Positions 1 to 7,800 of a stretch of 64,000 nt of DNA are shown in pieces. The DNA is from Myxococcaceae bacterium. Lineage in GTDB: Bacteria > Myxococcota > Myxococcia > Myxococcales > Myxococcaceae. The translations under genes were made by a program, and so were the position numbers. Under the pieces are notes generated by a model. The model ran no database searches. It saw only the letters and a program-made list of their open reading frames with translations, and was not told the origin of the DNA. The first letter of the stretch is position 1; every line of letters starts with the position of its first letter. The stretch lies in assembly GCA_019694595.1 (NCBI GenBank), contig JAIBBQ010000004.1, forward strand, positions 43,416-107,415, given 5' to 3'.

Positions 1-213
1 AGGCGCGCTGATCCGCCCGGAAGACGGTCGAGCGGCGATCGTGTTTCACCAGGGGCCGTGTGGGTGCGGCGCTCTCGCCAGGCGCCTGGCACCTCCACGC
101 AGGAATGGGGAGTCGACGACCGGAATTCGTCACTCGACCTGCCCCGGCGGCGTGCAACCTGCGCGATTGCTGCGCGCGCGCGGTGGAACGGAGGTTGCTC
201 CTTCGTTCTGCCA
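1..213. other. window edge, no gene called
   Basis: Two plus-strand frames stay open from the first base, so the tail of an upstream gene could enter the window. Neither frame keeps convincing coding character beyond about base 120. Nothing here can be named. Confidence 0.3.
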
Positions 214-774
214 ATGTTCGGCGCGCTGGCGGTGGTGTCGGTGGCAGTGCTCCAGGTGGCGCCGGATGCCCCACTGGCGAACGACGGGTTCGACCCCGCG
301 GCGCCGCTGGTCGCGCTGCTGAGCACCCAGGAGCGCCCGGTCGCGCCTCAGGCCGACGAGCAGCTGCGCGCGGGCATGGAGCTGGTGCGGCTGGAGGCGA
401 GCGTCGAGCACTTCGACACCAGCGGCCCGGCGTGGTCCTCGTACATGCGGGGCGTGGGCTACGTGTTCCTGCCCATCGGGCTGCTCACCGCGCCGTACCT
501 CGCGAACGGGCAGAGCCCCATCTCGAGCCTGGTGCCGTCGACGCTGCGCTCGATGCCGCAGGTGAGCGGGCCGCTGGGCACCATGCACACCGCGGGCTGG
601 TGGGTGCTGGGCTCGTCCATCGCGGTGCTCTCGGTGGGCGTCATCGCCGGCGTCACCGGCTGGGTGATGAAGACGCTCGAGCTGGGCGACCTGGAAGATC
701 GGCTCGCGGTGGCGCGGCTGCAGTGGGACCTGGTGAAGCCGCCCGGCGTCGAGGTCCTCGCGCAGCGAAGGTGA
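214..774 (+). CDS. hypothetical exported/membrane protein
   Basis: I do not recognise this 186-residue protein. It opens with a hydrophobic stretch (MFGALAVVSVAVLQVAPDAP) that could be a signal peptide. Two further hydrophobic segments, near residues 87-105 and 125-150, suggest a small inner-membrane protein with a charged C-terminal tail. The ATG at 214 was preferred to an in-frame GTG at 58 because the residues between them have the Arg/Cys/Trp-rich look of non-coding high-GC DNA. A GGAGG-like stretch lies about 20 bases upstream, which is rather far, so the start is uncertain. It precedes the NYN-nuclease pair on the same strand but is separated from it by about 180 bp, so a shared transcript is not shown. 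Confidence 0.55.
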   Translation: MFGALAVVSVAVLQVAPDAPLANDGFDPAAPLVALLSTQERPVAPQADEQLRAGMELVRLEASVEHFDTSGPAWSSYMRGVGYVFLPIGLLTAPYLANGQSPISSLVPSTLRSMPQVSGPLGTMHTAGWWVLGSSIAVLSVGVIAGVTGWVMKTLELGDLEDRLAVARLQWDLVKPPGVEVLAQRR

Positions 775-944
775 GGGCACGCAACGTCGGCGTTGACCGA
801 CTGTGCCGTGGCGAAATGACCGCAAGTGGATCAGCGATAGGCGTTGGACCATCACTACACTGAAGCTTCGGCCACGGGGCCAACTCGGCCCGGTGGAGTG
901 CACTTGAGATGCGCAAATATGGCGAATGATGCTTTCATCGGTTT

Positions 945-949
945 GGAGG
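945..949 (+). promoter_or_regulatory. Shine-Dalgarno site choosing a TTG start
   Basis: GGAGG lies 7 bases before TTG at 957. This supports initiation at that TTG rather than at the later in-frame ATG codons (969, 978). Confidence 0.5.
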
Positions 950-956
950 CGTTGAG

Positions 957-1151
957 TTGGCAACGAATATGCAAAGCATGGCCCCTGAGGCCGTTCCAGC
1001 CATCGGCTACGGCCTGGCCGAGATGCGCAACGCGAACGGCCCAACCCAGCTCGAGGTGGTCGAGGCACCCAGTTTCGCTCAGAGTTTCTATCCAAGTACG
1101 AGCGTGTCCAACCGCGACGCCTTCCTCGTGAAGTCCCGCTTGGCCTCCTGA
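957..1151 (+). CDS. small hypothetical protein coupled to NYN nuclease
   Basis: This 64-residue ORF has normal codon use for the region, a good ribosome site and a TTG start. It ends in TGATG, so its stop overlaps the start codon of the following nuclease gene and translation is probably coupled. The product has no membrane segment and no motif I recognise; it is neutral to acidic in its first half and basic at its C-terminus. Small proteins encoded just ahead of a nuclease can be antitoxins, adaptors or leader peptides, but the sequence does not show which. It could also be a non-functional leader whose translation opens the downstream ribosome site. Confidence 0.5.
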   Translation: MATNMQSMAPEAVPAIGYGLAEMRNANGPTQLEVVEAPSFAQSFYPSTSVSNRDAFLVKSRLAS

Positions 1152-1840
1152 TGCTTCGGCTCAACAGCGTCAATTCGGCCACTCGTCTCAGTCGGTGGAT
1201 GCTGTTCGTGGACGGCGAGGGCCTCGCCATTCGCGGCCGGGAGTTCCTCCGCTCTCGTGGCTACGAGCCCAAGTTGGGCCAGTTCTTCGAGCCCGATGTC
1301 TTCCTCTGGCTCTTCGGTGCAGAGCCCCGCCGAGTCTTCAAGCCGCTGCACGAAGTGAAGCTCGAAGACTCTGCGGTGCGCTGGCACTTCTACACGGCGG
1401 TTCAAGGAGCCCTCGAGAGGGTCGATCAGGTCCGAGACTCCCTGCTCGCCTTCGGCTTCGACCCTCACGTGTTTCACAAGGACAAGGGGAAGAAGAGCAA
1501 GCAGGTCGACATCACTCTGGCGCGCGACTTTCTCGGCCACGCTTACAAGGACAACTACGACGCGGCCGTGCTGATCGCAGGCGACGAAGACTTCGTTCCT
1601 CTCGTCAAAGAGGTGAAGGCCCTCGGAAAACAGGTCTTCGTGCTGTTCTTTGCCAGCCAAGGCCTGAGCCCAGAGCTGCGACGACACGCTGACATCTTCA
1701 TCGACTTCGAGACCGTCTTTGGTCAGGTCTGGCTCGACATGAAGGAGCACTGGCAGGCTCCTGGCCCCAAGCCGTCGCGGCCACCCGGTCCATGCCCACG
1801 GTGTGGCGCTCTGCCCTCTGGTGGCGAAGATGCTCAGTGA
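1151..1840 (+). CDS. NYN/PIN-like domain nuclease (LabA/DUF88 family)
   Basis: This 229-residue protein starts almost directly with the NYN fold. The first acidic motif is MLFVDGEGLAI near residue 17. A second acidic/Lys stretch (KKSKQVDITLARDFL) follows near residue 115, and the third motif, AVLIAGDEDFVPLVKEV, comes after that. These Asp residues form the metal-binding centre of PIN-like ribonucleases, so an RNA-cleaving role is likely; the substrate is unknown. The tail carries a short CPRCG knuckle that may bind zinc or be disordered. Its start overlaps the stop of the upstream small ORF by one base. NYN proteins occur in RNA processing, in toxin-antitoxin-like pairs and in defence loci, and the neighbouring ATPase and Rhs genes fit an accessory island. 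Confidence 0.85.
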   Translation: MLRLNSVNSATRLSRWMLFVDGEGLAIRGREFLRSRGYEPKLGQFFEPDVFLWLFGAEPRRVFKPLHEVKLEDSAVRWHFYTAVQGALERVDQVRDSLLAFGFDPHVFHKDKGKKSKQVDITLARDFLGHAYKDNYDAAVLIAGDEDFVPLVKEVKALGKQVFVLFFASQGLSPELRRHADIFIDFETVFGQVWLDMKEHWQAPGPKPSRPPGPCPRCGALPSGGEDAQ

Positions 1841-2438
1841 AGGCGGCCAGCTCGCGCGGCTCGCAGTAGGCCGCGCCGACGTCGCCGCGCTCGCTGGCCG
1901 CAGGGTCCGCCACCACCGCCCGCGCTTGAGCGCGCTCTGCATCGAAGGCGTTCCCGCGCTGCGCGCCGGCATCGCCGGCGTGCTCGCGCTCGAGCTCCAG
2001 CAAGAATGGCCCCGGCCGGTTCGCTGCGCGTCCGTCCTCTGCACCCCCAGCCCACCCCAAGGCCGGCCTTCTCTTGAAGCAAAGGGTCGCGCCGCTCGTT
2101 CCCCCCGCCGCGGTTTCCCCCTTAAGAAACCCCCATCCGGGCGCCCCCCTGAATCGATTGTCCTTAAGGGGGCAACCCCTCCTTCCCTCGGCTTCTGCTC
2201 GCTTTCGCTCGCGGTGCCGTGGGGCCCTTTGGGGGGACTTCGCGCGGGCCCTATGACCGGGCCCGGCCTTCGGCTCGCGCCCTTTGCACTGAAGTCGGAA
2301 TTCACGGCGTCCACGAGGCCGGCCCCGTCCGGCCCCCTCCAGGGGGCCTCCCCAGCCCGCGCGCCTGAGCGCGCTCTTGCGGGGACGTGCTGCCCGCCGG
2401 CTGCGGCCGGCTCTCGCGCGGAGTGCGGGTAGCTCGCC
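1841..2438. other. structured non-coding stretch, possible dispersed element
   Basis: About 600 bp without a convincing gene. It is rich in palindromes: AAGGCCGGCCTT at 2059-2070, CCGGGCCCGG at 2257-2266, and a 10-bp inverted repeat at 2117-2172. It also has poly-C/poly-G runs unlike the flanking genes. On the minus strand parts of it read as a Glu/Arg/Ala-rich peptide, but every frame is peppered with low-complexity stretches. A dispersed repeat, a structured RNA or gene debris would all fit. Confidence 0.5.
2117..2172. repeat. 10-bp perfect inverted repeat
   Basis: CCCCCTTAAG (2117-2126) and CTTAAGGGGG (2163-2172) form a perfect stem around a 36-base GC-rich loop. It lies in the middle of the gene-free stretch. 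A factor-independent terminator is unlikely because no T-tract follows. Confidence 0.6.
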
Positions 2439-3215
2439 ATGGTCTCCACGAAGCGCACGCCGAAGGCGGGCATGGACACGTTCATCCGCAGCGTCGAGCT
2501 GCTGCGCGACAAGGTGCCCGACTTCGAGCGCTACCCGTTCAACATCCCAGCCGTCCGCCACCTCTCCACACTGCAGCTCCACCCGAAAGTCACCTTCCTC
2601 GTCGGCGAAAACGGCAGCGGCAAGTCGACGCTCATCGAGGCCATCGCCGTGGCCGCCGGCTTCAATGCCGAAGGCGGAAGTCGAAACTTCAACTTTGCTA
2701 CTCGGCGCTCAGAGTCGGAACTCCATCAATGCCTTCGAATGGTTCGCGGCGTTCGGCGCCCACGCACTGGCTACTTCCTTCGCGCCGAGTCCTTCTTCAA
2801 CGTCGCTTCCGAGATCGAGAAAAACTCGGACGCAATGGCCGGACACGGCGGGGTTCATCACCACGAGATGTCCCATGGAGAGGCCTTCCTGGCGCTGGTT
2901 CAACACCGGTTCTGGGCGAAGGGGCTCTACATGCTCGACGAACCCGAAGCAGCGCTCTCTCCTCAGCGGCAGCTCGCTCTTCTCAAAATGGTGCACGACC
3001 TGGTTCAACAGGACTGCCAGTTCGTCATCTCAACGCACTCGCCTCTGCTGCTCGCCTTTCCTCAGGCCAAGATTCTTCACCTGTCCGAGAAGGGAATGGT
3101 TGAGGTTCAGTACGAGGACACCGAGCACTTCGCGCTCACGAGGGACTTCCTGCTTAATCGAGAGGGCTACCTGAAGCGGCTCTTCGCGCCTGACCATCAA
3201 CCAGCAGAAGGATGA
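2439..3215 (+). CDS. AAA family ATPase (SMC/ABC-like, single-domain)
   Basis: A compact 258-residue ATPase of the predicted-ATPase type with an ABC/SMC-like head. The Walker A is FLVGENGSGKST (about residues 54-65). A signature-like segment (EMSHGEAFLALVQ) precedes the Walker B, MLDEPEAALSPQ. The H-loop is STHSPLLLAFP. All catalytic elements are present, so it should hydrolyse ATP. Stand-alone ATPases of this size are common in defence islands and next to nucleases, but the sequence gives no client. It starts 600 bp after the NYN gene and its stop abuts the convergent immunity-like gene with no gap. It may be a housekeeping ATPase caught in an accessory region. Confidence 0.85.
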   Translation: MVSTKRTPKAGMDTFIRSVELLRDKVPDFERYPFNIPAVRHLSTLQLHPKVTFLVGENGSGKSTLIEAIAVAAGFNAEGGSRNFNFATRRSESELHQCLRMVRGVRRPRTGYFLRAESFFNVASEIEKNSDAMAGHGGVHHHEMSHGEAFLALVQHRFWAKGLYMLDEPEAALSPQRQLALLKMVHDLVQQDCQFVISTHSPLLLAFPQAKILHLSEKGMVEVQYEDTEHFALTRDFLLNREGYLKRLFAPDHQPAEG

Positions 3216-3569
3216 CTACTCGAACTTTGGCAGAGGGTCGGAGCTCAACCCGTTCTTGTGATCGAAGTAGCGACGCACCAGCGCCATCGCGTTCATCAGC
3301 GAATCGACCTCATTGGTTCCGATGATCGTGCGGACTCCCGGAAACAGCCCTTCGACTTCCAGTGGACAGTAGTAGCCCTCTTCGAAGGCACGGGGTGTTC
3401 CTACCTTCACCTCGAAGCTTCCCCGGGCCCCATTCCTGTCACGAAACTCAAGCCGCCCGGCAGCGACCGGATCGGTAATCGCTTCAACCTTCGGCCTCCA
3501 GTCCGACATCCGATCGATCCTCCAACTGAACGCACGGGTCAGTGCGTCGATGAGAAAATCGCGTAGCAC
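3216..3569 (-). CDS. candidate immunity protein of orphan Rhs tip
   Basis: This 117-residue soluble protein has no signal peptide. A GTG start lies 31 bases inside the end of the orphan Rhs tip, the usual tight spacing of toxin and immunity genes. The central stretch around EGYYCPLEVEGLFPGV followed by VDSLMNAMALVRRYF resembles the small immunity-type DUF6968 group, a family impression only. An immunity role is inferred from position. If the toxin tip is exported, a cytoplasmic immunity protein would mean the toxin acts in the cytoplasm of a recipient. Its 3' end touches the convergent ATPase gene. Confidence 0.6.
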   Translation of the reverse strand: MLRDFLIDALTRAFSWRIDRMSDWRPKVEAITDPVAAGRLEFRDRNGARGSFEVKVGTPRAFEEGYYCPLEVEGLFPGVRTIIGTNEVDSLMNAMALVRRYFDHKNGLSSDPLPKFE

Positions 3570-4099
3570 GCGTTAACGCAGCGCTGCTCCGACTCGTAGA
3601 TGGACGACCAAGAGAGTTGTTTCGCCCATGGATCTGTCAGCCTGCGACACACGTCCTCACGCATGTTCTCAGTGCCAGCGCAGGCGTTCAGACAATCGTT
3701 GAGGTTGGGCGGCTTCCGTCTGCCGCCGCACATTGCAGGTTCCCGTGAAGGCCCGGGCGTGTACCTGGGAGTGTCATCGCCCCCGAGGGGAGAGGGCCAC
3801 AACAGGCCAATCACGCCACCAGCAGCCCCAACGCCTCTCAGGATGCCACTGCCAAGCCCCCCACCGACGTCCTTGCCGAGCTCAGCCAAAGCTCGTTCTG
3901 CAGCATCAATCACGGCGCCGCTTGGATACCGACCGTCACGGTCAATTCGGTTGATCGGATCGTTGCTCGCATAGGCGTACGGCAACGTTTGCCGCCCCAA
4001 CTCCGCCATGCCCGCGACGTACGCAGGCTTCTGCAGCATGGGTTCTGGGGAGAGGTACCTTCCGGTGGAGGGGTCGTAGAAGCGGTTCCAGTTCTCGTG
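3539..4099 (-). CDS. orphan Rhs C-terminal tip (displaced toxin module)
   Basis: The reading frame begins without a start codon at the conserved Rhs core end (HENWNRFYDPSTGRYLSPEP). It continues through the hallmark PYAYASNDPINRIDRDG and then a unique tail of about 115 residues. The tail has a Gly-rich hydrophobic stretch and ends with six Cys residues arranged as DCLNAC, VC, RC and NAC pairs. An internal ATG at 4039 could allow translation, but no export signal would then be present. The first 30 bases are identical to the same spot in the intact rhs gene. This is the known layout of a displaced Rhs tip that can replace the active tip by recombination. The toxin activity cannot be told from sequence. 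Confidence 0.75.
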   Translation of the reverse strand, partial: HENWNRFYDPSTGRYLSPEPMLQKPAYVAGMAELGRQTLPYAYASNDPINRIDRDGRYPSGAVIDAAERALAELGKDVGGGLGSGILRGVGAAGGVIGLLWPSPLGGDDTPRYTPGPSREPAMCGGRRKPPNLNDCLNACAGTENMREDVCRRLTDPWAKQLSWSSIYESEQRCVNACYAIFSSTH

Positions 4100-4100
4100 G
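4071..4100 (-). repeat. 30-bp seam shared with intact rhs
   Basis: These 30 bases are identical to 5340-5369 and encode the Rhs core end HENWNRFYDP. Similarity fades gradually downstream and stops abruptly upstream, where the stop codon of the previous gene (4101-4103) begins. Confidence 0.8.
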
Positions 4101-4889
4101 CTAGTCGCCTGCTACAACCTCATGCGGCAGAACCTCCTGAATCCCCTCCAGCACCTCCTGGACCGAACATTCCGGCCCGACTCCTCCGCGAGTCGCAACG
4201 GGGGCTGGAGGCACCGGAGCAAAGAGCGAGGGGCCATCTGGAACGGGTTGCGCGTGCACTACACTCTCGCGGCAACGCAGGACTAGAGCGACCAGCGGCT
4301 CTGTGCACTGCATCGCGTCACGTCCCATGCTGCGAAGGTCAGCGACACTTCGGGCAATCACCGAATCAAGGGTTCGCGTGCGAGCTGAGCTGGCGCGAGC
4401 TGGTTGAGCTCGCGCGGAGCAGATGGTCGCAGATCGCCCCGCAACGATAGCTGTCACTCTTCGATCCCCCGAGGGGGAACCAGGGGCCGCGCCACGCCAA
4501 ACGACAGAGCAGTCGAGGAGTTCGGGTGTCTGTTGTGCAGACAAGTGCCCTATCCCGCGGACGATAACCAGTTGCCCAACGGACGCAAGTCGGTTGCCTG
4601 CCGCCTCGGGCTCGCCCTCAGCGCGCAATGTCAGTCGGCATCGCACGGCAATCGGGGGCGATGTCGTGCCCAAGTCCAATTGCTTGGCGGCAACATCAGC
4701 TGCCACGACGACTCCCACCACATCGATAGGCTTCTCGCGATGCAACCGATCGGCTCGGCTCTTCCCGTTGACCTGTAATCGAAGAAACTCGGAGGCAGAA
4801 ACTGGTGCTGTGGAGACTTGGGCCAACGACTGGGTCGCACACCCTAAGACTGAAAGGAGCAGCACCGCAGAAACTGCCATGGATTTCAT
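4101..4889 (-). CDS. exported OB-fold-like protein, candidate Rhs immunity
   Basis: A 262-residue protein with a clear signal peptide (MKSMAVSAVLLLSVLGCATQ). The Gly-Cys could serve as a lipobox, so it may be a lipoprotein. Residues about 35-130 (VNGKSRADRLHREKPIDVVG onward to QLVIVRGIG) look like the tRNA_anti-like OB fold found in small exported proteins. The C-terminal half is Arg/Ala-rich and unassigned. Its start overlaps the end of the rhs gene by 4 bases, the usual place for an immunity gene. Export matches the export of the Rhs protein, which suggests the toxin acts in the periplasm or at the envelope. Its stop codon directly abuts the orphan-tip seam, so its last residues may have been changed by recombination. 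Confidence 0.65.
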   Translation of the reverse strand: MKSMAVSAVLLLSVLGCATQSLAQVSTAPVSASEFLRLQVNGKSRADRLHREKPIDVVGVVVAADVAAKQLDLGTTSPPIAVRCRLTLRAEGEPEAAGNRLASVGQLVIVRGIGHLSAQQTPELLDCSVVWRGAAPGSPSGDRRVTAIVAGRSATICSARAQPARASSARTRTLDSVIARSVADLRSMGRDAMQCTEPLVALVLRCRESVVHAQPVPDGPSLFAPVPPAPVATRGGVGPECSVQEVLEGIQEVLPHEVVAGD

Positions 4890-7800
4890 ATGCCCACGCC
4901 CGTCTTGCCAAGGTCACATTTGTCGACGCATCGAATTCGGTAATACTTGATCGTCGGCGAATGCGGGTCGACGCAGGTAAGCCCACGCTTGTCCACGTCC
5001 TTGCACTGAAGAACTAGGCAGGCATAAATCTCGGCGATACCGCTAGGGCAGTCACTCGCCGGCACCAAACCCGAACTACATTCCTTGACGATCGAGCCCG
5101 GAGCGAGCCCAGTAGCGTCTGTTTCGTTGACTGGATTATTCCGAGCGTACGCGTACGGTAACAAGGGCATGATCGAGGCGAGCTGAGGAGGCTGCGATCG
5201 CCGGTCCGGAAATTCAGGTAGATCTAGCAGCCGAACAGGCGGGCCGCTCTTGAGCCTCCTCAACGCCCCATCGAGAATCGCGGCTACAGAAGGACCTTGT
5301 AGCAGCATGGGCTCAGGAGAGAGGTACCGGCCTGTCTGAGGGTCGTAGAAGCGGTTCCAGTTCTCGTGGAGCCCGGTCTCCTCGTCGAAGTATTGACCCG
5401 GAAAACGGACAGGAGGCCACCATGGGGTGGCGCCGGCCTCATACCGCTGAAACTGGTATCCCGACATTGCGACGCCCCAGTGGGTCGCAGCAACGTTGCC
5501 GCAAAACAGGCCGGCAATCTGCTCATGAGTCGAGTTGCTGACCCAGCTCACGCCAAAGCTCGATGCGACCGGATACCACGGGGTCCACAACGCCCTGAGG
5601 CCAGAGGTGCTGCTGTTGTAGAGGGGCGAGACTTGGGTTCCGGGGAACGCACCGGTGTAGATGGCGGCGCCATCGAAGTTGCCAGCTCCCGGACACTTCG
5701 GGTCGGTATCCAGCGATGAGAGATTGACCCGGACACTCATGTTCAAGCCCACCTTGGCGGGCGTGAGTTCGACGAGAGAGAAGTTCTGGTTGTTCGCGTA
5801 CGGGTGACCCGTCTGGGTCCAGAACTCCACGCGATTCACGTTCCCAAGCGGGTCGTACTCGCCCGTGCCGGTCAGGCGACCAACTCCGTCGATCGCGACA
5901 AGCGGCTTCGGGAGATAGTCGTTCACGAGAAACACGAGACCACAGGGTTGTGACACGTCATTGCGGGTGCAGGTGGTCGAGTAGGCGTCATTCGTCCTCG
6001 CCCAGGACGTGTTCGTGGTGCTCTTCCAAACGGCGACGGCCTTGCCATCGAGCCAGATGTACTCGTCGATCGTGTAGCCCGTCGCAGTCGACAAGGAGCG
6101 GTTGCCGCGGTCCTCGAGGAGCTGATGACCTTGGTCGTAATAGTACTCATCGCTCACCGCTCCGTAGGCAGCGCTGTAGGCCTTCTGCCGGCGGCGGCTC
6201 CGAGCGTCATAGTAGTACTGGTAGCTGACCCCGTTCACGTTCACATTTCGGTACACAGAGTCCGAACCCGGGGTCGTGGTCAGGTAGCCGAACGACTGGG
6301 AGAAGCTCGGTGCCGATGTCGAGTCAACCAGGCCCTTCTTCGTCAAGGTCCGACCGTCGGTGTCGTAGGTGAATGTCGCTCCAACTGTCTGAGGCAGGGC
6401 GCCCGAAGTCCAACTTGCGAGCTGATCCTGGCGCGGCGCACCGAGATACGAGGCGAAATATCCAGCGCCCCAAGGGTCTACGTAACGTGTCGTCCGGTTG
6501 CTCCGGGCATCGAAGACGAAGTAGTTCGAGTAGCCCCAGCCACCGCTCGTGGAGAAATTGTCGACGTACCCCGAGACGTTTCTCTGGACTCCGTCGTAGC
6601 CCGGATACTGGGCCGCGAATGCCCCGATTCCGTACTCCTCAATCTGTGGCGTCCCGAAGTTCTTTATCGTGGTGCTCGTCTGACCCACGAGTTCGCCCTT
6701 CCAGAGATAGGTGCGCTTGTAGATGTCGCCGCTGCCAGAGGAGGTGGAAACGAATAGCGATCCAGGCCGGCCGGTAAAGTCGTGGCCTGCGGTTGGAGTT
6801 TGGCCGAGCCCGTATTCGACCTTCAGATTTCCGCTCTGAATCAGTGGTTGGTACGAGCGAAGTCCTCCGTACGGTTCCCAAGTCGCGTTTGACAAGAGAG
6901 TGACGGTCCCCAGTCCCCACGTCGTCGAAGTGACTGATGCGACTCGATCGCGAAGGCTGAGATCGCTGTTGTACACGTACGAAACGAGCCTCCCGTGTGG
7001 ATACTTCACTGAACTGAGGTTGCCGTTTCCGGTGTACGTGAAGCTTGTCACTGTAGGACTTTCTGCCCCCGCGATACATGCCGTCTCGCCCCTGGTCGTG
7101 GCGTCGAGGACGACATTCCCCACATGATCGTAGGCAAAGTAGTGAGCTCCGATGGCATCGCTTTCGCTGACCAGCCGTCCCTTTTGGTTGAGGTCGGTTG
7201 GTGCACCGCAGCTGGACGGGAAAGCGATTGCCGGCGATACGACGGCATCCCAAGTCTTTGAAACCACCGTTGTGACCACCGAGCCGTTGACGCTGTCCTG
7301 ACGCAGCATTCGTCCCAACTGGTCATAGCTGTACTCCCAACGCGTATTGGCCAGAGTCATCTCGGGAGTCCTGCGAGTGATAACATTGCCCATCGCATCG
7401 TATTGGTACTCGAAGCTTCCTCGATTCGCGCCGGAACCCGAGTTTGACGCAGTCACAAGGACGACATTGCCGAAGTCGTCGGTGGAGTAGTCGATGGGTG
7501 AACTGTCACAACTGGACAATGCACCAGGGGTCGCGCACGTTGCCGTCGTTGCACAGCCACTGCTGACCCGGGTCACGTTTCCGTTGGAGTCGTGATCAAG
7601 GCAGCTTCGAATCGCGTTGGACGTCGTCAGAGTGGGGAAGTCGTCGAGAACGGCAAGGCGATTTGCTCCGTCCCACTGCATCTGGGCGCATAGCGGCGAC
7701 AGGTTACCGCTGCCATCGAGGCAAAAGGGAGGAGAGGACGCGAACGACTTTCCGAGGGCGCGGAGGTTGTCGGTGGCGTCGAAGCCGCGTGGAATCGAGT

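Noticed and set aside
41..322. Plus-strand frame at the window edge
   Set aside because: Becomes Arg/Trp/Cys-rich after base 150 and runs into the membrane-protein gene; only the first 30 codons could be the end of a real gene.
130..1230. Minus-strand frame of 366 codons
   Set aside because: It spans two plus-strand genes and an intergenic gap with no domain or signal; composition is that of an antisense shadow.
1698..2582. Minus-strand frame through the structured gap
   Set aside because: Parts look protein-like but the frame also crosses the nuclease and ATPase genes and low-complexity DNA; treated as possible debris, not a gene.
3600..3974. Plus-strand frame over the orphan Rhs tip
   Set aside because: Antisense to the Rhs core motif and its Cys-rich tail, with no ribosome site or homology.
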